DNA of 52,500 nucleotides from Chrysomallon squamiferum (GCA_012295275.1 CM022679.1:21086610-21139109), one strand, 5' to 3'. Counted from the stretch's first letter, positions 26,260 to 38,304 are shown. The notes: generated by a model from the letters alone, not told the origin. Numbers and translations are program-made.

Positions 26260-27265
26260 TACCAAAATATGTGTGTATGTGTGTGTGACTGTATGTGTGC
26301 TAGTGTGTGTGACTGTATGTGTGCATGTGTGTGTGAGTGTATGTGTGCATGTGTGTATGAGTGTATGTGTGCATGTGTGTGTGACTCTGTGTGCATGTGT
26401 GTGTGACTGTATGTGTGCATGTGTGTGTGAGTGTATGTGTGCATGTGTGTGTGACTATGTGTGCATGTGTGTGTGACTTTATGTGTGCTTGTGTGTGTGA
26501 CTGTATGTGTGTGTGACTGTATGTGTACTTGTGTGTGTGGTTGTATGTGTGTCTGACTGTATGTGTGCTTGTGTGTGTGACTGTATGTGTGTGTGACTGT
26601 ATGTGTACTTGTGTGTGTGGCTGTATGTGTGTGTGACTGTATGTGTGCTTGTGTGTGTGACTGTATGTGTGCATGTGTGTGTGACTGTATGTGTGCATGT
26701 GTGTGTGACTGTATGTGTGCTTGTGTGTGTGACTGTATGTGTGCATGTGTGTGTGGCTGTATGTGTGCATGTGTGTGTGACTGTATGTGTGCTTGTGTGT
26801 GACTGTATGTGTGTATGTGTGTGACTATGTGTGCATGTGTGTGTGACTATGTGTGCATGTGTGTGTGACTGTATGTGTGCATGTGTGTGTGACTATGTGT
26901 GCTTGTGTGTGTGTGTGTGACTGTGTGTGCATGTCTGTGTGACTGTATGTGTGCTTGTGTGTGTGGCTGTATGTGTGACTGTATGTGTGCATGTGTGTGT
27001 GACTGTATGTGTGCATGTGTGTGTGACTGTATGTGTGTTTGTGTGTGTGACTGTATGTGTACATGTATGTGTGCATGTTTGTGTGTGACTGTATGTGTGC
27101 ATGTATGTGTGCATGTGTGTGACTGTATGTGTATGTGTGCATATGTGTGTATACATACATACACTCATATATATGAGAGTGTATGTATGTATGTGTGTGT
27201 GTGTATATATTTATGAGTATACATCTGTTTGAATATAGTGTGTGTGTGTGTGTGTGTGTGTTTGT
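26260..27265. repeat. TG-rich minisatellite of about 24 bp, 1 kb long
   Basis: The unit contains TGTGTGACTGTATGTGTG with CATGTG or CTTGTG. There are some forty variant units. The 24-bp period keeps frames open on both strands (MCVTVCV.. and MHTYSHTH..), which are artefacts. Long alternating purine-pyrimidine DNA of this kind can adopt Z-form. Confidence 0.92.
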
Positions 27266-27280
27266 CAAGATATGTGTGTG

Positions 27281-28430
27281 CATTTATCTAAGACATGTGA
27301 CACTAACTGCTTTGAGAAAAACAGACGATATTTATTACATATTGAACTGAATGTTTTCCTTACAAACAAACCCTGCAGAATATTCATGATCTTACTCGAG
27401 GATTTTGAATAAGGAACAAACAAGCTGTATGAACATTAATGGCTACATTTACTGCCGTTTTGGCCTCTGTTTTTATTGGTGTCAAACAATTTTACGACTG
27501 TTAAATATGTATTTGATCACAGCCTGCAGCTCTGCTCCTACAACAGTGTTTAAACTCTTTGGTTTGTTCACTGCCCTAAAGCATGACAGATTGCAAGATC
27601 AACACCCCTTGGGCTGTTCCTCATCAGACAGTATTCAAATTATGATATATATTTGTTTCTGTTTGGATGAGTATTACTATATACTTTATACTGTGGGATG
27701 GATTATGTGCAGGGATATCTGGGATATTGAGAACCACACTTTAGATTTTTCAAATGTTCAGGTGCTCTTAAATAAAACCCAGAGCAAATGTAAGTGGCTA
27801 ATAAACAATTTTTATTTAATCATGTGTGTCAGAAGATTAAATTTAGCTCCAGTTCTGTTTCCAACTTCCTCTAGCTGGTAATCTAATTAACATTTGGTTA
27901 AACAAACAAATAAATCCAGAGTTATTTTAACACAGACATACATATATATTCATTTAATCCAAAATTCCTAGTTTCTTTTCTGCTTATTTCTTTACACAAA
28001 ATGTGTCTATATGTTAACTGCTTCATTTGTCAATCCATTAGTCCCAGCAGTAACTATTAGCAACTGCAACATGATGGAGCAGGTATTTATAGATATCATT
28101 ACCTCTGTCTGTTCCATGTAGTCAGCAATATATAACACTTCTCACTCAAGTAACACACATTTTTAGCATTTTACTACATGTTTTATTTCCTGTCTCACCA
28201 AATAAAACAATTTTTCTTAAAACAGAAATAAAAATAATAATAATGATGATGATGATAATGAAGATTAAGATACAATGATCATGATAACAGTGTCATTAGA
28301 TAAATTTTTTGTATCTTTTTCAAGATTATTTTCTTTATAAAGTATAGATGGAAAAATAACAACACATATACACTTTCATTACACATACATTCAAATGAAT
28401 AGGCAGACATATGAAAAAATATATCACACA
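27281..28430. other. Intronic, no gene recognised
   Basis: E3-E4 intron. A 158-codon open frame at 27405-27881 is outside repeats but has no recognised motif, splice context or codon bias. I treat it as chance. Confidence 0.5.
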
Positions 28431-28435
28431 GACAC

Positions 28436-28490
28436 ACAAACCCAGACACACACACACACACACACACAAAAAACCACACACACACAAACA
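28436..28490. repeat. CA repeat
   Basis: Imperfect CA run inside the E3-E4 intron. Confidence 0.85.
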
Positions 28491-29039
28491 TATATCAACA
28501 AGTACAATTTTAATACACATTTTTATTGTATTTTTTCTCATCCTTTGATGACCAAAGTAAAAACCAATCTTCAACACACTTCACACTCTCTTTTCTAACA
28601 TTCTGACGTTCTAAATAAACACTGGACGTCACTGAATCCGACAATACCAGTCTCTCACATGAGCTACTGATAACAGAAACGTCTTAAACAAAACAAAACA
28701 CCAGTATTACTGCAGCACAAGGGTTCTCCAACAGCTCTGATAAAACAGCTCTTTCCCCAGTCAACTGGAGTCATAAATACTGAAGAAGAATCTTCTGAGA
28801 TAAATCTCTTTCATGTTGCTGTAAGTAAAGTAATAGTTGGATACACAAACACATTACAGTTCTGTCCTCACTTTTCATTGACTTGTCCTCATTGTGCTAA
28901 CCTTGTAAAGACACATTCACTGACTTCTCTGCCTTCGGGTTATAATATTTTTAATGCCGGAAAATTATCATAATTAAGTTTATTAAACATGGACTACGTT
29001 CCAGACATAGTTGCTGGCAGTTTGATCATTTTGTTGGTG

Positions 29040-29222
29040 ACATGGTAGATACAGTATCTTGCTGTTGTTGTTGGTGGTGGTGGCGTGTTAGATACAGTTT
29101 CTTGCTGTTAATGTTGTTGCTGGTGTTGCTGTATTGTATGGAAGAGTATCTTGCTGTTGTTGTTGGTGTTGGTGTAGTGTGTTGAAGAGTATCTTGCTGT
29201 TGTTGTTGATGTTGGTTTTGAA
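29040..29222. repeat. Minisatellite of about 55-65 bp with TTGCTGTTGTTGTTGG
   Basis: About four diverged units with AGTATCTTGCTGTTGTTGTT and a variable GGTG/GTGTTG spacer. Confidence 0.82.
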
Positions 29223-29277
29223 AAATGAATAGGCTATTGTATGGATCAATAAATTTCATTTCTTTGAAAAATCCTTA

Positions 29278-29278
29278 A

Positions 29279-29313
<35 letters not shown>

Positions 29314-29617
29314 TCTATCTAATCTATCTATCTTTCTATCTATCTGTCTGTCTATGTATCTATGTATCTATCTATCTATCTATTATCTATCTGAAATATT
29401 TATGTATGTATGTATGCATATATATATGTGTATGTGTGTGTATGTGAGTGTGTATATCTGTGTGTCTGTGTGTTTATGTGTATGTGTGTATATATGTGTG
29501 TATGTGTAAGTGTGTGTGTGTCTGTGTCTGTGTGTGTGTATATCTATGTCTGTGTATGTGTGGGTATGTGTATGTATCTATATATATTATATATACACAC
29601 ACATATATATATTATAA

Positions 29618-29674
<57 letters not shown>

Positions 29675-29872
29675 ATCTGACAATACATACAAACCCACAT
29701 ACACAGACACATACACACACATATATACACACACACACATACACACACACAGACACATACACATAGACACATACACACACTCACATACACATACACACAC
29801 ACATACACATACACACACATACACACAGACACAGACAGATATACACACACACACAGACAAACAAGACATCAA
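29278..29872. repeat. CTAT repeat, then TG-TA-CA inverted-symmetry block
   Basis: CTAT/CTGT units at 29280-29395, TG-rich at 29425-29575, TA-rich at 29580-29675, and CA-rich at 29685-29860. The TG and CA arms can pair imperfectly around the TA core. Confidence 0.85.
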
Positions 29873-30134
29873 GTAATGACAGAAACATCAGCTAAGTGCA
29901 CTGTTATATAAAATATTTCTTCCTCTCTGAACCAGTTTCATGTTTCAGCTTTCAACCCAACAGCACTTACTAGCTGCTAAGCAGGTGCATATTTCACAAA
30001 CTCTGATATCAAAACAGTAATTTAAAAATGGTTAATAAACAGAAACATGATATTTAGAACATTCTTGGCCATAATTAAACCGTTCAAAAAAAAGAATGTA
30101 CATCAGGCAGGCTAAACAAGTGAAGAGCTTTAAA

Positions 30135-30425
30135 TATTACTTGTTCTATCACCACTACTTCTACTACTAGTCTTACTATTACTAGTATTTCTACTATTAT
30201 TACTATTACTGTTATTATCACTTCTCTAATAGTTGTACTATCTCAACCAGTATTACCACTGCTTGAACTACTAGTACTATTACTACTACTACTGCTATTT
30301 TTTCTAGCAACACTATTCTCTAATAATAATTTTACTACAAATACTACTTTTTAATACTATTACTATAACTACTTTTGTTCCTATTACTTGTACTACTACT
30401 ACCACTATTACTATTTCTTAAAAAC
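30135..30425. repeat. TAC/ACT trinucleotide-rich region
   Basis: Degenerate ACT/ATT units 90-380 bp before E4; a similar region at 30725-30890 follows E4. Confidence 0.78.
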
Positions 30426-30510
30426 AGCATTAAGAGGTGCTGTTCAACCTGATGTGCTGTTCTGTATGAACTGTCAGATTAATTATATAAAAAATGTTTT
30501 GTCATTTCAG

Positions 30511-30647
30511 GATCCTGTGTAGGTTCAGATGGTAAAAGATTTCCTGATGGATCAGAGTGGTCTCCCTTGGCTTGTACAAAATGTGTGTGTCGAGATGGAC
30601 TGGTGACTTGTTACCCCAGACTGTGTTCACCAACTGTGTGTCCTTTA
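30511..30647 (+). CDS. FRAS1: FRAS1 exon E4: first part of VWC3
   Basis: Acceptor gtcatttcag, donor TTA|gtaagt, phase 1 in and 0 out. The split codon with E3 gives Arg. The product SCVGSDGKRFPDGSEW, then ACTKCVC, RDGLVTC, YPRLC and SPTVCPL is the VWC pattern from the first to the seventh cysteine. The CC-x2-C tail is in E5. It is flanked on both sides by intronic TAC/ACT-type trinucleotide repeats. Confidence 0.93.
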
Positions 30648-30724
30648 GTAAGTTTTACTCATACTTAATTAATTTCAGTTAATTTTTACTTTAATTTGTT
30701 TTTCCTTGTTAATGAAAAACTACT

Positions 30725-31155
30725 TAGTCTATTACTACTACTACCACTACTGCTGCTGCTACTATTACTACTCCTGCTACTACTATGCTACGCTCTAGTT
30801 CCAACCACAACTACTGTTGTTATTACCACTACAACTACTCCTGTTCTGCTATAACTATTACTATTACTACTATTTCTATTATTACTACATTTAAAATAAA
30901 TAAAGAGAAAAAAAGAAGAACAATAATAAACATACTAACTGAAATAATGAAATTAAATAAATAAATTAATTATTTGATTAATATATTAATAAATAAAAAA
31001 TGAACAGAAAAAATTAAATGAATGAAATAATAATAATAATAGTAAATGAAAATAAATAAATAATAAATAAGTAAATAATATAAATAAATAATAAATAAAT
31101 AACACAAACAATAATTAAAATAATGAAATTAAATAAATAAATAAATATAATCATT
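30725..31155. repeat. ACT repeats followed by AAAT-rich repeats
   Basis: ACT units at 30725-30890 and AAATAAAT-type units at 30893-31150, in the E4-E5 intron. Confidence 0.8.
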
Positions 31156-33220
31156 ATATAACTTATCTGCTATCCCACTTGAACTAATTTTGTTATTCTA
31201 ACATTATCTGTCTGTACACCATAGACATTACACAACATTTCAATTCTTTCTGCAATATTCAGTTTCACAATTTGTTTCTCATTAACACTTTTATACATGA
31301 ATAGAAATAATTACATCTCCATCTTTATTTGTTTTCTGATAGACAGTTAACAACAGTCTTTCAGTTTTTAAAATCAGTATTTACTCCTTTGTTCTTTTTT
31401 CTTTTTTCCTTCTTTCTTTGACATATGTTTTGTCTCCCCATTTTCTCCCTAGATACCAAAGTATCTGTAAAACAGACAATATGTTTTGTAAATTTAATGT
31501 AAATAGTGTGAAGAGTGTTTATATTCAGTGTAAATATTTCACACCTAACCATTTGCTATGTACATATTTCATGGAAGAAAGAAACTAGGCTGTTTACTTT
31601 ATCTAAATGAAGAATTAAATCTTGTAAACTTTCTCTTGAAATTATTCATTATGTAAGTATTGCTTTCTGTATGGTTCACATAGAAAATGTTTTATTTTGT
31701 AGATTAAATAGATTTTAAAAAAGGTTCAGATAAATAATGCATTTCAGAGAGATATAATGGTTTTCTTAGAATTAGTGGTTTCACAGAAATATAGTATTAC
31801 CTAAATAGTATGAATAATGAATTCAAGGATAAAATAGTTCTTTGAAATAATGATTACAGCATTTAATTATTATTATTATTATTATTATTATTTTTTTTAT
31901 TATTATTTTTGATGTCAAAAACACTTTAAAAAATCTATTTTTTTTTTTTACTGAATGGATTTGAGCCAGCTAAATGTACAAGTGAATTCCACCTGTAATT
32001 CATAAACAGTGTTTTTCTCTCTTGCCCTATCAGCTGAATCCCTCTGTTAATAATATTATTCCTCTAAGTCAAAACTAATTTCAAACACAGATGGTATTAA
32101 GTCAGTGAAATGGAGCCAGTGATTTCTTTTATTAGTTTGTTTGTTTTTGCTAATGATGAGATCTTCATGATGTTTTGCACCTGGTAGTTTATGTTTTTTG
32201 TTTTTACTGGTTGAGTGAAACTGATTTTGTGATGCTGGTAATTTCTGAGATAAGCCGTCCTTTAAGTAAACTGATTTAACATGTTTGTGTTATATCACTG
32301 GTAAGTCTAGATATGTAATACTGAACTGGAATGGGAGAATATTCAGAGTCTGTTTAGTTATTACATTACTGTTTGGAAAACACCCAGTGTAGTCTGTAAT
32401 TGTTAAATCTAGTTATTGTGTTACTACATGTGGAGTATATTTGATATGTTATAACCTTTCTTAGTGCTCTGTTGGTACTTTTCAAGGTTTTTTGCTTGTT
32501 TTGTATTATGTTATTTTTTAATTATAATTTTTTTGTTTATTTGTTGTTTGTTCTTATTTTGTTTTGGGGCTTTTTGAAGGTTTTTTTAATGTTTTTTTTT
32601 ATAATTATCATTATTTTTTCTTATTTTTGTTTATTGTTTTCTGATACACATGTTCTTAATGAATAAACGAGTATGAATTTAATTTTTATTAACTAGTAAT
32701 CACCTGGCTTCTGGTGATCACTAATCCTGGTTCAGTTGGTTCATCTGATCATTAATCCTGGTTCTCAGTTGTGTTCTTCTCTCATCCAGATGATATATTA
32801 ATATCATAACCTATAATATTCTCACTGCAGTAATTTCTATAATGTTAAATAAGATGCTATATATCACTGTTACTTCACAACACTGCCAATTACTGCTGGA
32901 AGATCCAGATATTTATTTAAAAGATAAATGTTATGAAATTATATACAAGAACCAGGTAAATGTTATTTTTAAAGAAACTGAGTTAGAAAAGGGGAAAAAA
33001 ACCAAAGCAATACAGGTTTTATTTTGATAACAAGATGAAAGCTTTTTAAAAATTATTACTGCCAGTCATCTTAGCACTCAGTCATCTTAAAGTACAAATG
33101 TACTGACACAAGAAAAGTAAGGTTAGAGTCTAGGTATCAGCTCAGTATCTGAGTAGTAATTCTTAAACTAGGTAAGATATGTATCTTTTAAATTGTAAAA
33201 CATATAGAAAACAAATAAAA
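31156..33220. other. Intronic, no gene recognised
   Basis: E4-E5 intron: AT-rich unique DNA with an ATT run near 31866 and T-rich stretches at 32510-32640. Confidence 0.5.
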
Positions 33221-33221
33221 T

Positions 33222-33259
33222 TAAGTAAATAAATAAATAAAATAAATAAATGTCTGTCA

Positions 33260-33307
<48 letters not shown>

Positions 33308-33475
33308 ATACACACACACATACATTCAGATATATACAGACACACACATACACACATACACACACACACATACACACACACACATACATACACATACACA
33401 CAAAAACATATACACACTAACACATGCACATGCACACACATACAAACACACACAGATACACACATACATATACAT
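33222..33475. repeat. AAAT, TC and CA repeats
   Basis: AAAT units, a TC run at 33261-33302, then CA/CATA units, about 300 bp before E5. Confidence 0.87.
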
Positions 33476-33775
33476 AAACTCTGCACTTCAGAGGTGGGTA
33501 TCAACTACAGTATATATAAAGGAGCCATTTCAGACATTTTAAAACTTCAATTATAATTCAGGTTTTTACAAAATGATGAAGATTTTTAAAAAACCAATAT
33601 TTTTTTAATTTTCACATCAAGAGGAAAGATGAAAGGTTCTGCCATTAATTACAAAGCAGTCAGAGATCTCTTACATCATAACAACCTTTGTGAACATGTG
33701 ACTGCGTTACGAAAGTTAAAAGTTAACTTACTAAGATGGGTAACACTTATGTGTTCTTGTTTTTTTATCTTCAAG

Positions 33776-33859
33776 GGAACAACATTAGAGAGAAGTGAAG
33801 ACACATGTTGTCCTAAGTGTGTGGAGCAAAACTGTACAGATGATGGGAAAGAGTACAAG
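33776..33859 (+). CDS. FRAS1: FRAS1 exon E5: end of VWC3, start of VWC4
   Basis: Twenty-eight codons, phase 0 to 0, acceptor tcttcaag and donor AAG|gtaatt. [18 protein letters not shown] closes VWC3 and [10 protein letters not shown] opens VWC4; NCT is a possible glycosylation site. It has the same tail-plus-head design as E2 and E9. The 3' end of the exon with its donor and about 30 bp of intron is copied about 225 bp downstream, at 34060-34120. Confidence 0.9.
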
Positions 33860-33884
33860 GTAATTTACTTAGTCCTAATGTCTC

Positions 33885-33889
33885 TTCTG

Positions 33890-33937
<48 letters not shown>

Positions 33938-34400
33938 TGTATGTATGTATGTGTATATGTATGTGTATGTATGTGTGTGTATATATATATATATATATAT
34001 GCATGTATGTATGTATGTGTCTGTGTATAATATATATATATGTATATATACATAAAAATGTACAGATGATGGGAAAGAATACAAGGTAATTTACTTAGTC
34101 CTAATGTCTCTTCTGTATACATATATATATATATGTATATGTATATATGTATGTATGTATATGTATGTATGTATGTGTCTGTGTATAATATATATATATA
34201 TATATACACATACACACATTCACACAAATGCATAAATATGTACACACACTAAATGTCTTTGTATGTATTATGTGTGTGTGTGTATATATACATATACACA
34301 TACACATATACATACACAAACATGTGCAATTACATATATATATATGTTTTTGTACGTTTGTGTGTGTCTATCTCTCTGTGTGTATACAAACGTATGTATG
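33885..34400. repeat. TA/TATG/CATA repeats with a copy of the E5 donor end
   Basis: TA and TATG runs at 33890-34050, a copy of the E5 end at 34060-34120 (TGTACAGATGATGGGAAAGA, then ATACAAGGTAATTTACTTAG), then more TA/TATG and CATA. The whole 225-bp block after E5 appears duplicated in tandem. Confidence 0.9.
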
Positions 34401-34639
34401 TATACAGAAATTGACAAACTGCATAAACATGCATCTTCTTCTATAAATATATTTTCTGATCTCACATAAAGAACAAGAGAATAAAAAGTTGGAATGTTAT
34501 CTATTTTAAGATAAGTAGAAAACCTCAAGGGTGCTGCACAGATAAGTGTATGCTAGATTTTATTTTTTATTGTACCTTTGTTTCATTACATCAGTGTCTC
34601 TTTTGTATTTTCAATTATATAAAAACAGCCTTTTCTGTC

Positions 34640-34644
<5 letters not shown>

Positions 34645-34709
<65 letters not shown>

Positions 34710-34728
34710 TTTCTCTCTCTCTTTATTT
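34645..34728. repeat. CT repeat
   Basis: A CT run of about 60 bp with a TTCTCTCT extension, in the E5-E6 intron. Confidence 0.88.
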
Positions 34729-35299
34729 CCTTTTTTAATGGTGAAAACTGGTGATAAAAGTGAAATGCAGGTATATGCATCAGTAACTATGTTTTTTTTC
34801 TCATTGTTTGATAGCATAAACATGAACATTCTTTTTTTTTTTATTTTTTTTGTGAATTATTATAACAGAAAGAGGAACATCTATCTTGTACTTCTCCATG
34901 TAACTGTACTTGCCATTAAATTATTTATGTCAGCAACTGACTTTTATTAATGCATACATTTGCTGTCTGCTGTACATGTGCCTATTATGTGTGTGTTATT
35001 TTATTAAAAAAAAAAGAAGAATGCCAACATTTGTCCAATTCAACACAGTTTTCCTTTTTTTTTCAAATCCAGTAACTTCATTTTTATTGTTTGGTTACAT
35101 GAACACAGTTTTTTCAGAGCTGTAATAGATGAAACAGAGAACATTTTATGGTACACCTACAACTACTTTTATTACCACCTCTTTTTTTTAAATACACATC
35201 TGTAACTATCTTTACTGTGTACTTACAAAATGCTGAATAATGGATAACTGACTGTATGCATCTACAGCTATATTTATTATTTACACATTGTTTTTATAC

Positions 35300-35839
35300 T
35301 TCTGTAACTGTTTCTATTGTATGATTTCCAAGTGCTGCTAACATTTGTAAGTGTTTCTGCTGTATGATTTCCAAGTGCTGTTAACATTTGTAAGTGTTTC
35401 TGCTGTATGATTTCCAAGTGCTGTTAACATTTGTAAGTGTTTCTGTTGTATGATTTCAAAGTGCTGTTAACATTTGTAACTGTTTCTGTTGTATGATTTC
35501 GAGGTGCTGCTAACAGTTGTAAGTGTTTCTGTTGTATGATTTCAAAGTGCTGCTAACATTTGTAAGTGTTTCTGTTGTATGATTTCAAAGTGCTGCTAAC
35601 ATTTGTAACTGTTTCTGTTGTATGATTTCAAAGTGCTGCTAACATTTGTAAGTGTTTCTGTTGTATGATTTCAAAGTGCTGCTAACATTTGTAACTGTTT
35701 GTGTTGTATGATTTCAAAGTGCTGCTAACATTTGTAAGTGTTTCTGTTGTATGATTTCAAAGTGCTGCTAACAGTTGTAACTGTTTCTGTTGTATGATTT
35801 CAAGGTGCTGCTAACAGTTGTAAGTGTTTTTGGTTTCAG
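35300..35839 (+). repeat. 43-bp minisatellite, about 12 copies, related to exon E6
   Basis: The unit contains TGTTTCTGTTGTATGATTTC and AAGTGCTGCTAACATTTGTA. E6 contains the same text as GATTTCAAGGTGCTGCTAAC then TGTTTCTGTTGTC, and a further partial unit follows in it. So the array and the exon share ancestry. Confidence 0.92.
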
Positions 35840-35944
35840 AATGGTGCAGGCTGGCAGACAGACAGATTTCAAGGTGCTGCTAACAGTTGTAACTGTTTCT
35901 GTTGTCAACAAGGTGCTGATTCACTGTGTGAAGAAGTTCTGTTG
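35840..35944 (+). CDS. FRAS1: FRAS1 exon E6 (doubtful): middle of VWC4, frame broken, 3' end unknown
   Basis: The acceptor ggtttcag is followed in the expected phase 0 by NGAGWQTDRFQGAANS, then CNCFCCQQGADSLCEEVLL and TGA at 35945. NG-x-x-W is exactly what should follow E5, and the cysteine cluster is VWC-like, but the W-to-C spacing is too long and the frame closes early. Removing one T near 35942 would give C-x4-C spacing after GADSL. No convincing donor is visible (gttctg at 35936 and gtgcag at 35955 are weak). The exon sits in a 43-bp minisatellite made of its own sequence. This may be a damaged exon, an assembly error, or partly chance. Confidence 0.5.
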
Positions 35945-36104
35945 TGATTTCAAAGTGCAGGCTGCAGTCACTGTTTGTGTGTATGATTTCAGTTTTACAT
36001 TAATCAGTGTTTCTGTTCTCTGAAATAAAATAATTAACCATTGTTTTTGTGTATCATTTCACCCTGTATTTATTTTTTGTTTTTTTGTTCTTCATTTTGC
36101 TCTC

Positions 36105-36482
36105 TCTCTCAGATGCACGTCTCTCTCTCTCTCTTCACTCTCTCTCTCCTCTCTCTCTCTCTCTCTCAGTCTCTCTCTCTTTTACTTAATCTCTCTCTCT
36201 CTCTCTCTCTCTCCCATTGTTTTTGTCTCAAACACAAACCCACACATTACACACACAAACACACACACACACACACACACATTCACATATACACAAAAAC
36301 ACAAACACACACACACTTATGCAGATGCACACAAACACAAATACAGACACAGATACAGACATACAGACATATACACACATACATGAACACACACATATAC
36401 ATTCTAACACAGACACAAACATATACACATACAAACACACACACACACACACACACACTAATGTACAAACACATAAACAGAC
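36105..36482. repeat. CT then CA repeats
   Basis: CT-rich at 36105-36215 and CA/ACACAA-rich at 36238-36480, in the E6-E7 intron. Confidence 0.88.
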
Positions 36483-36796
36483 ACTGAAAATAAATGTTTT
36501 ATTCATTTTCCTCTAAGTGATATCCATTTCTTTCATTGATGAGAGATTTGAATAAGACAAAAACGACTTGATAAGCAATCTCTAGTGTCAGCTAATGTAG
36601 CCAATCAGTGTCAGAGAAAGAAAAAGCTGGTTATTAATAATATTATCAGTGTACTTTAAACATTTCTTTATGATGTCTTTATCTTTGACCTAAATTCAGT
36701 TGCTAATTTCATGTAACAGTTTCATATATATTTTATATGTGTGTTTTTTAGAATTTATATATATTATTTTTTTATATATATATTTATGCATGAGTG

Positions 36797-36798
36797 TA

Positions 36799-36874
<76 letters not shown>

Positions 36875-36885
36875 TGTATATATAT
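36797..36885. repeat. GT repeat
   Basis: A nearly pure GT run, about 180 bp before E7. Confidence 0.9.
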
Positions 36886-37063
36886 ATATGTATTTATGTA
36901 TTGTATATTAGGGAGAGAGAATATATACTCATTATCAGGTTTAATTATTGATTAGCTTTTTTGTGGACTTTATTAATTTAGAAAACCATAATAAATAAAT
37001 AAAAATAAATAAATAATACTAAACCACATAAACTGTATAACTATTACACTTTGTTATTTTCAG

Positions 37064-37121
37064 AATGAGAAGCTGGTAACAAGGCCTGGAGAGTGCTGTC
37101 CTGAGTGTGTTCTTAAATCCT
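37064..37121 (+). CDS. FRAS1: FRAS1 exon E7: end of VWC4
   Basis: Acceptor gttattttcag, donor T|gtgagt, phase 0 in and 1 out. The product NEKLVTRPGECCPECVLKS is the CC-x2-C tail of a VWC domain. In the even-numbered VWC2 and VWC6 this part is encoded with the domain core, so the E6-E7 intron is an extra one. Only 19 codons long, but splice sites, phase and motif agree. Confidence 0.85.
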
Positions 37122-37209
37122 GTGAGTATAAAACACAGCAGTGTCAGGCCAGTTCATGTATCAGATTTAACAATATCAGTGTTTAAACTGTTTAAAAAAC
37201 ATTCTATTA

Positions 37210-37541
37210 TTTCTTCATTCATCCATTCATCCATCCATACACACATCTATTTGTTCATTCATTTATACCTTCATTCATTCATCCAATCATTCTTTTATAT
37301 TACACATCTTATTTTTATTAGTTCTCATAAAATCATTGAAAGTAGGGAGCAAAATTATCAAATAAAACCATGTGACAAACATTTAAAATCAATGGTATTA
37401 AAAACAATATTAATATTACATTCAGAACAGACAGACATACACACATATCACACACATGCACACACACAGCACACACACAGCACACACACACACACAAACA
37501 AACAAACATATAATTATGTGTATGTAGAATTGTAAATTAGA

Positions 37542-37588
<47 letters not shown>

Positions 37589-37605
37589 CACACACATTTA
37601 TTTAT
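37210..37605. repeat. CATT and CA repeats
   Basis: CATC/CATT units at 37211-37295, CACACAGCA units at 37440-37505, and CA/TA at 37543-37592 close to E8. Confidence 0.85.
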
Positions 37606-37621
37606 TATTTTTTTTTTCCAG

Positions 37622-37755
37622 CTGTCTGTGTGGATGAATCTCCCACCCGTTACCATGGTGATATATGGAATGTCAGCGGTTGTGAATACTGTATGTGTAG
37701 CAATGGCAAAGTACACTGCAGACGAGCGACGTGTGAATACGTTCAGTGTGAGAAG
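37622..37755 (+). CDS. FRAS1: FRAS1 exon E8: first part of VWC5
   Basis: Acceptor ttttttccag, donor AAG|gtacag, phase 1 in and 0 out. The protein has SVCVDESPTRYHGDIW, then GCEYCMCSNGKVHC, RRATC and EYVQCEK. The CEYCMC core followed by G-K-V-x-C fits vertebrate FRAS1 VWC5 especially well from memory. A CA/TA repeat runs almost up to the polypyrimidine tract. Confidence 0.93.
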
Positions 37756-37949
37756 GTACAGTCCTGTCTCTGCTCTTTCTATCACTTCTGTCTTCAGGGA
37801 CAACACAATGCAGGGAACACCCACTTCGTGTCAAACAGCTGTGTAACACCAGATAATAGTTTAGTGGGCAGAGATAAATAAAAAGAAGATGTGAAATTGT
37901 TAAAATTTAGTCCAGTAGCTTTCTTTTAATTTAGGATAAAGATATAGTA

Positions 37950-38230
37950 TATCTGTCTATATCTAGCTGTCTGTATATTTATCTATCTATCTATAATGTC
38001 TATCTGTCTATCTTTCCATCTATCTATCAATCTGTCTATCTATCTATCTATCTATCTGTCTCTCTATCTATCTGTCTATCTGTCTATCTGTCTATCTATC
38101 TATCTGTCTGTCTATCTATCTCTATCAGTCAATCATTTTATCTACCTTTCTGTCTGTCTGTCTGTCTGTCTGTGTGTCTGTCTTTCTATATCTATCTGAG
38201 TGTGTTTATATATATATATATATATAAAAC

Positions 38231-38304
<74 letters not shown>

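Noticed and set aside
26300-27283. Several His/Thr-rich and Cys/Val-rich frames over 100 codons
   Set aside because: Produced by the 24-bp TG minisatellite on both strands.
27405-27881. 158-codon open frame in the E3-E4 intron
   Set aside because: No recognised motif, no splice context, and typical composition of chance frames in AT-rich DNA.
34868-34920. Acceptor-like ataacag followed by a frame with CTSPCNCTC, considered as the missing middle of VWC4
   Set aside because: A stop follows within 17 codons, there is no NG-x-x-W segment, and the candidate at 35840 fits the phase and the start of the domain better.
37630-37881. Extension of E8 past 37755 as a single open frame
   Set aside because: The VWC tail is found at E9 in the right phase, and the donor AAG|gtacag ends the domain part correctly.
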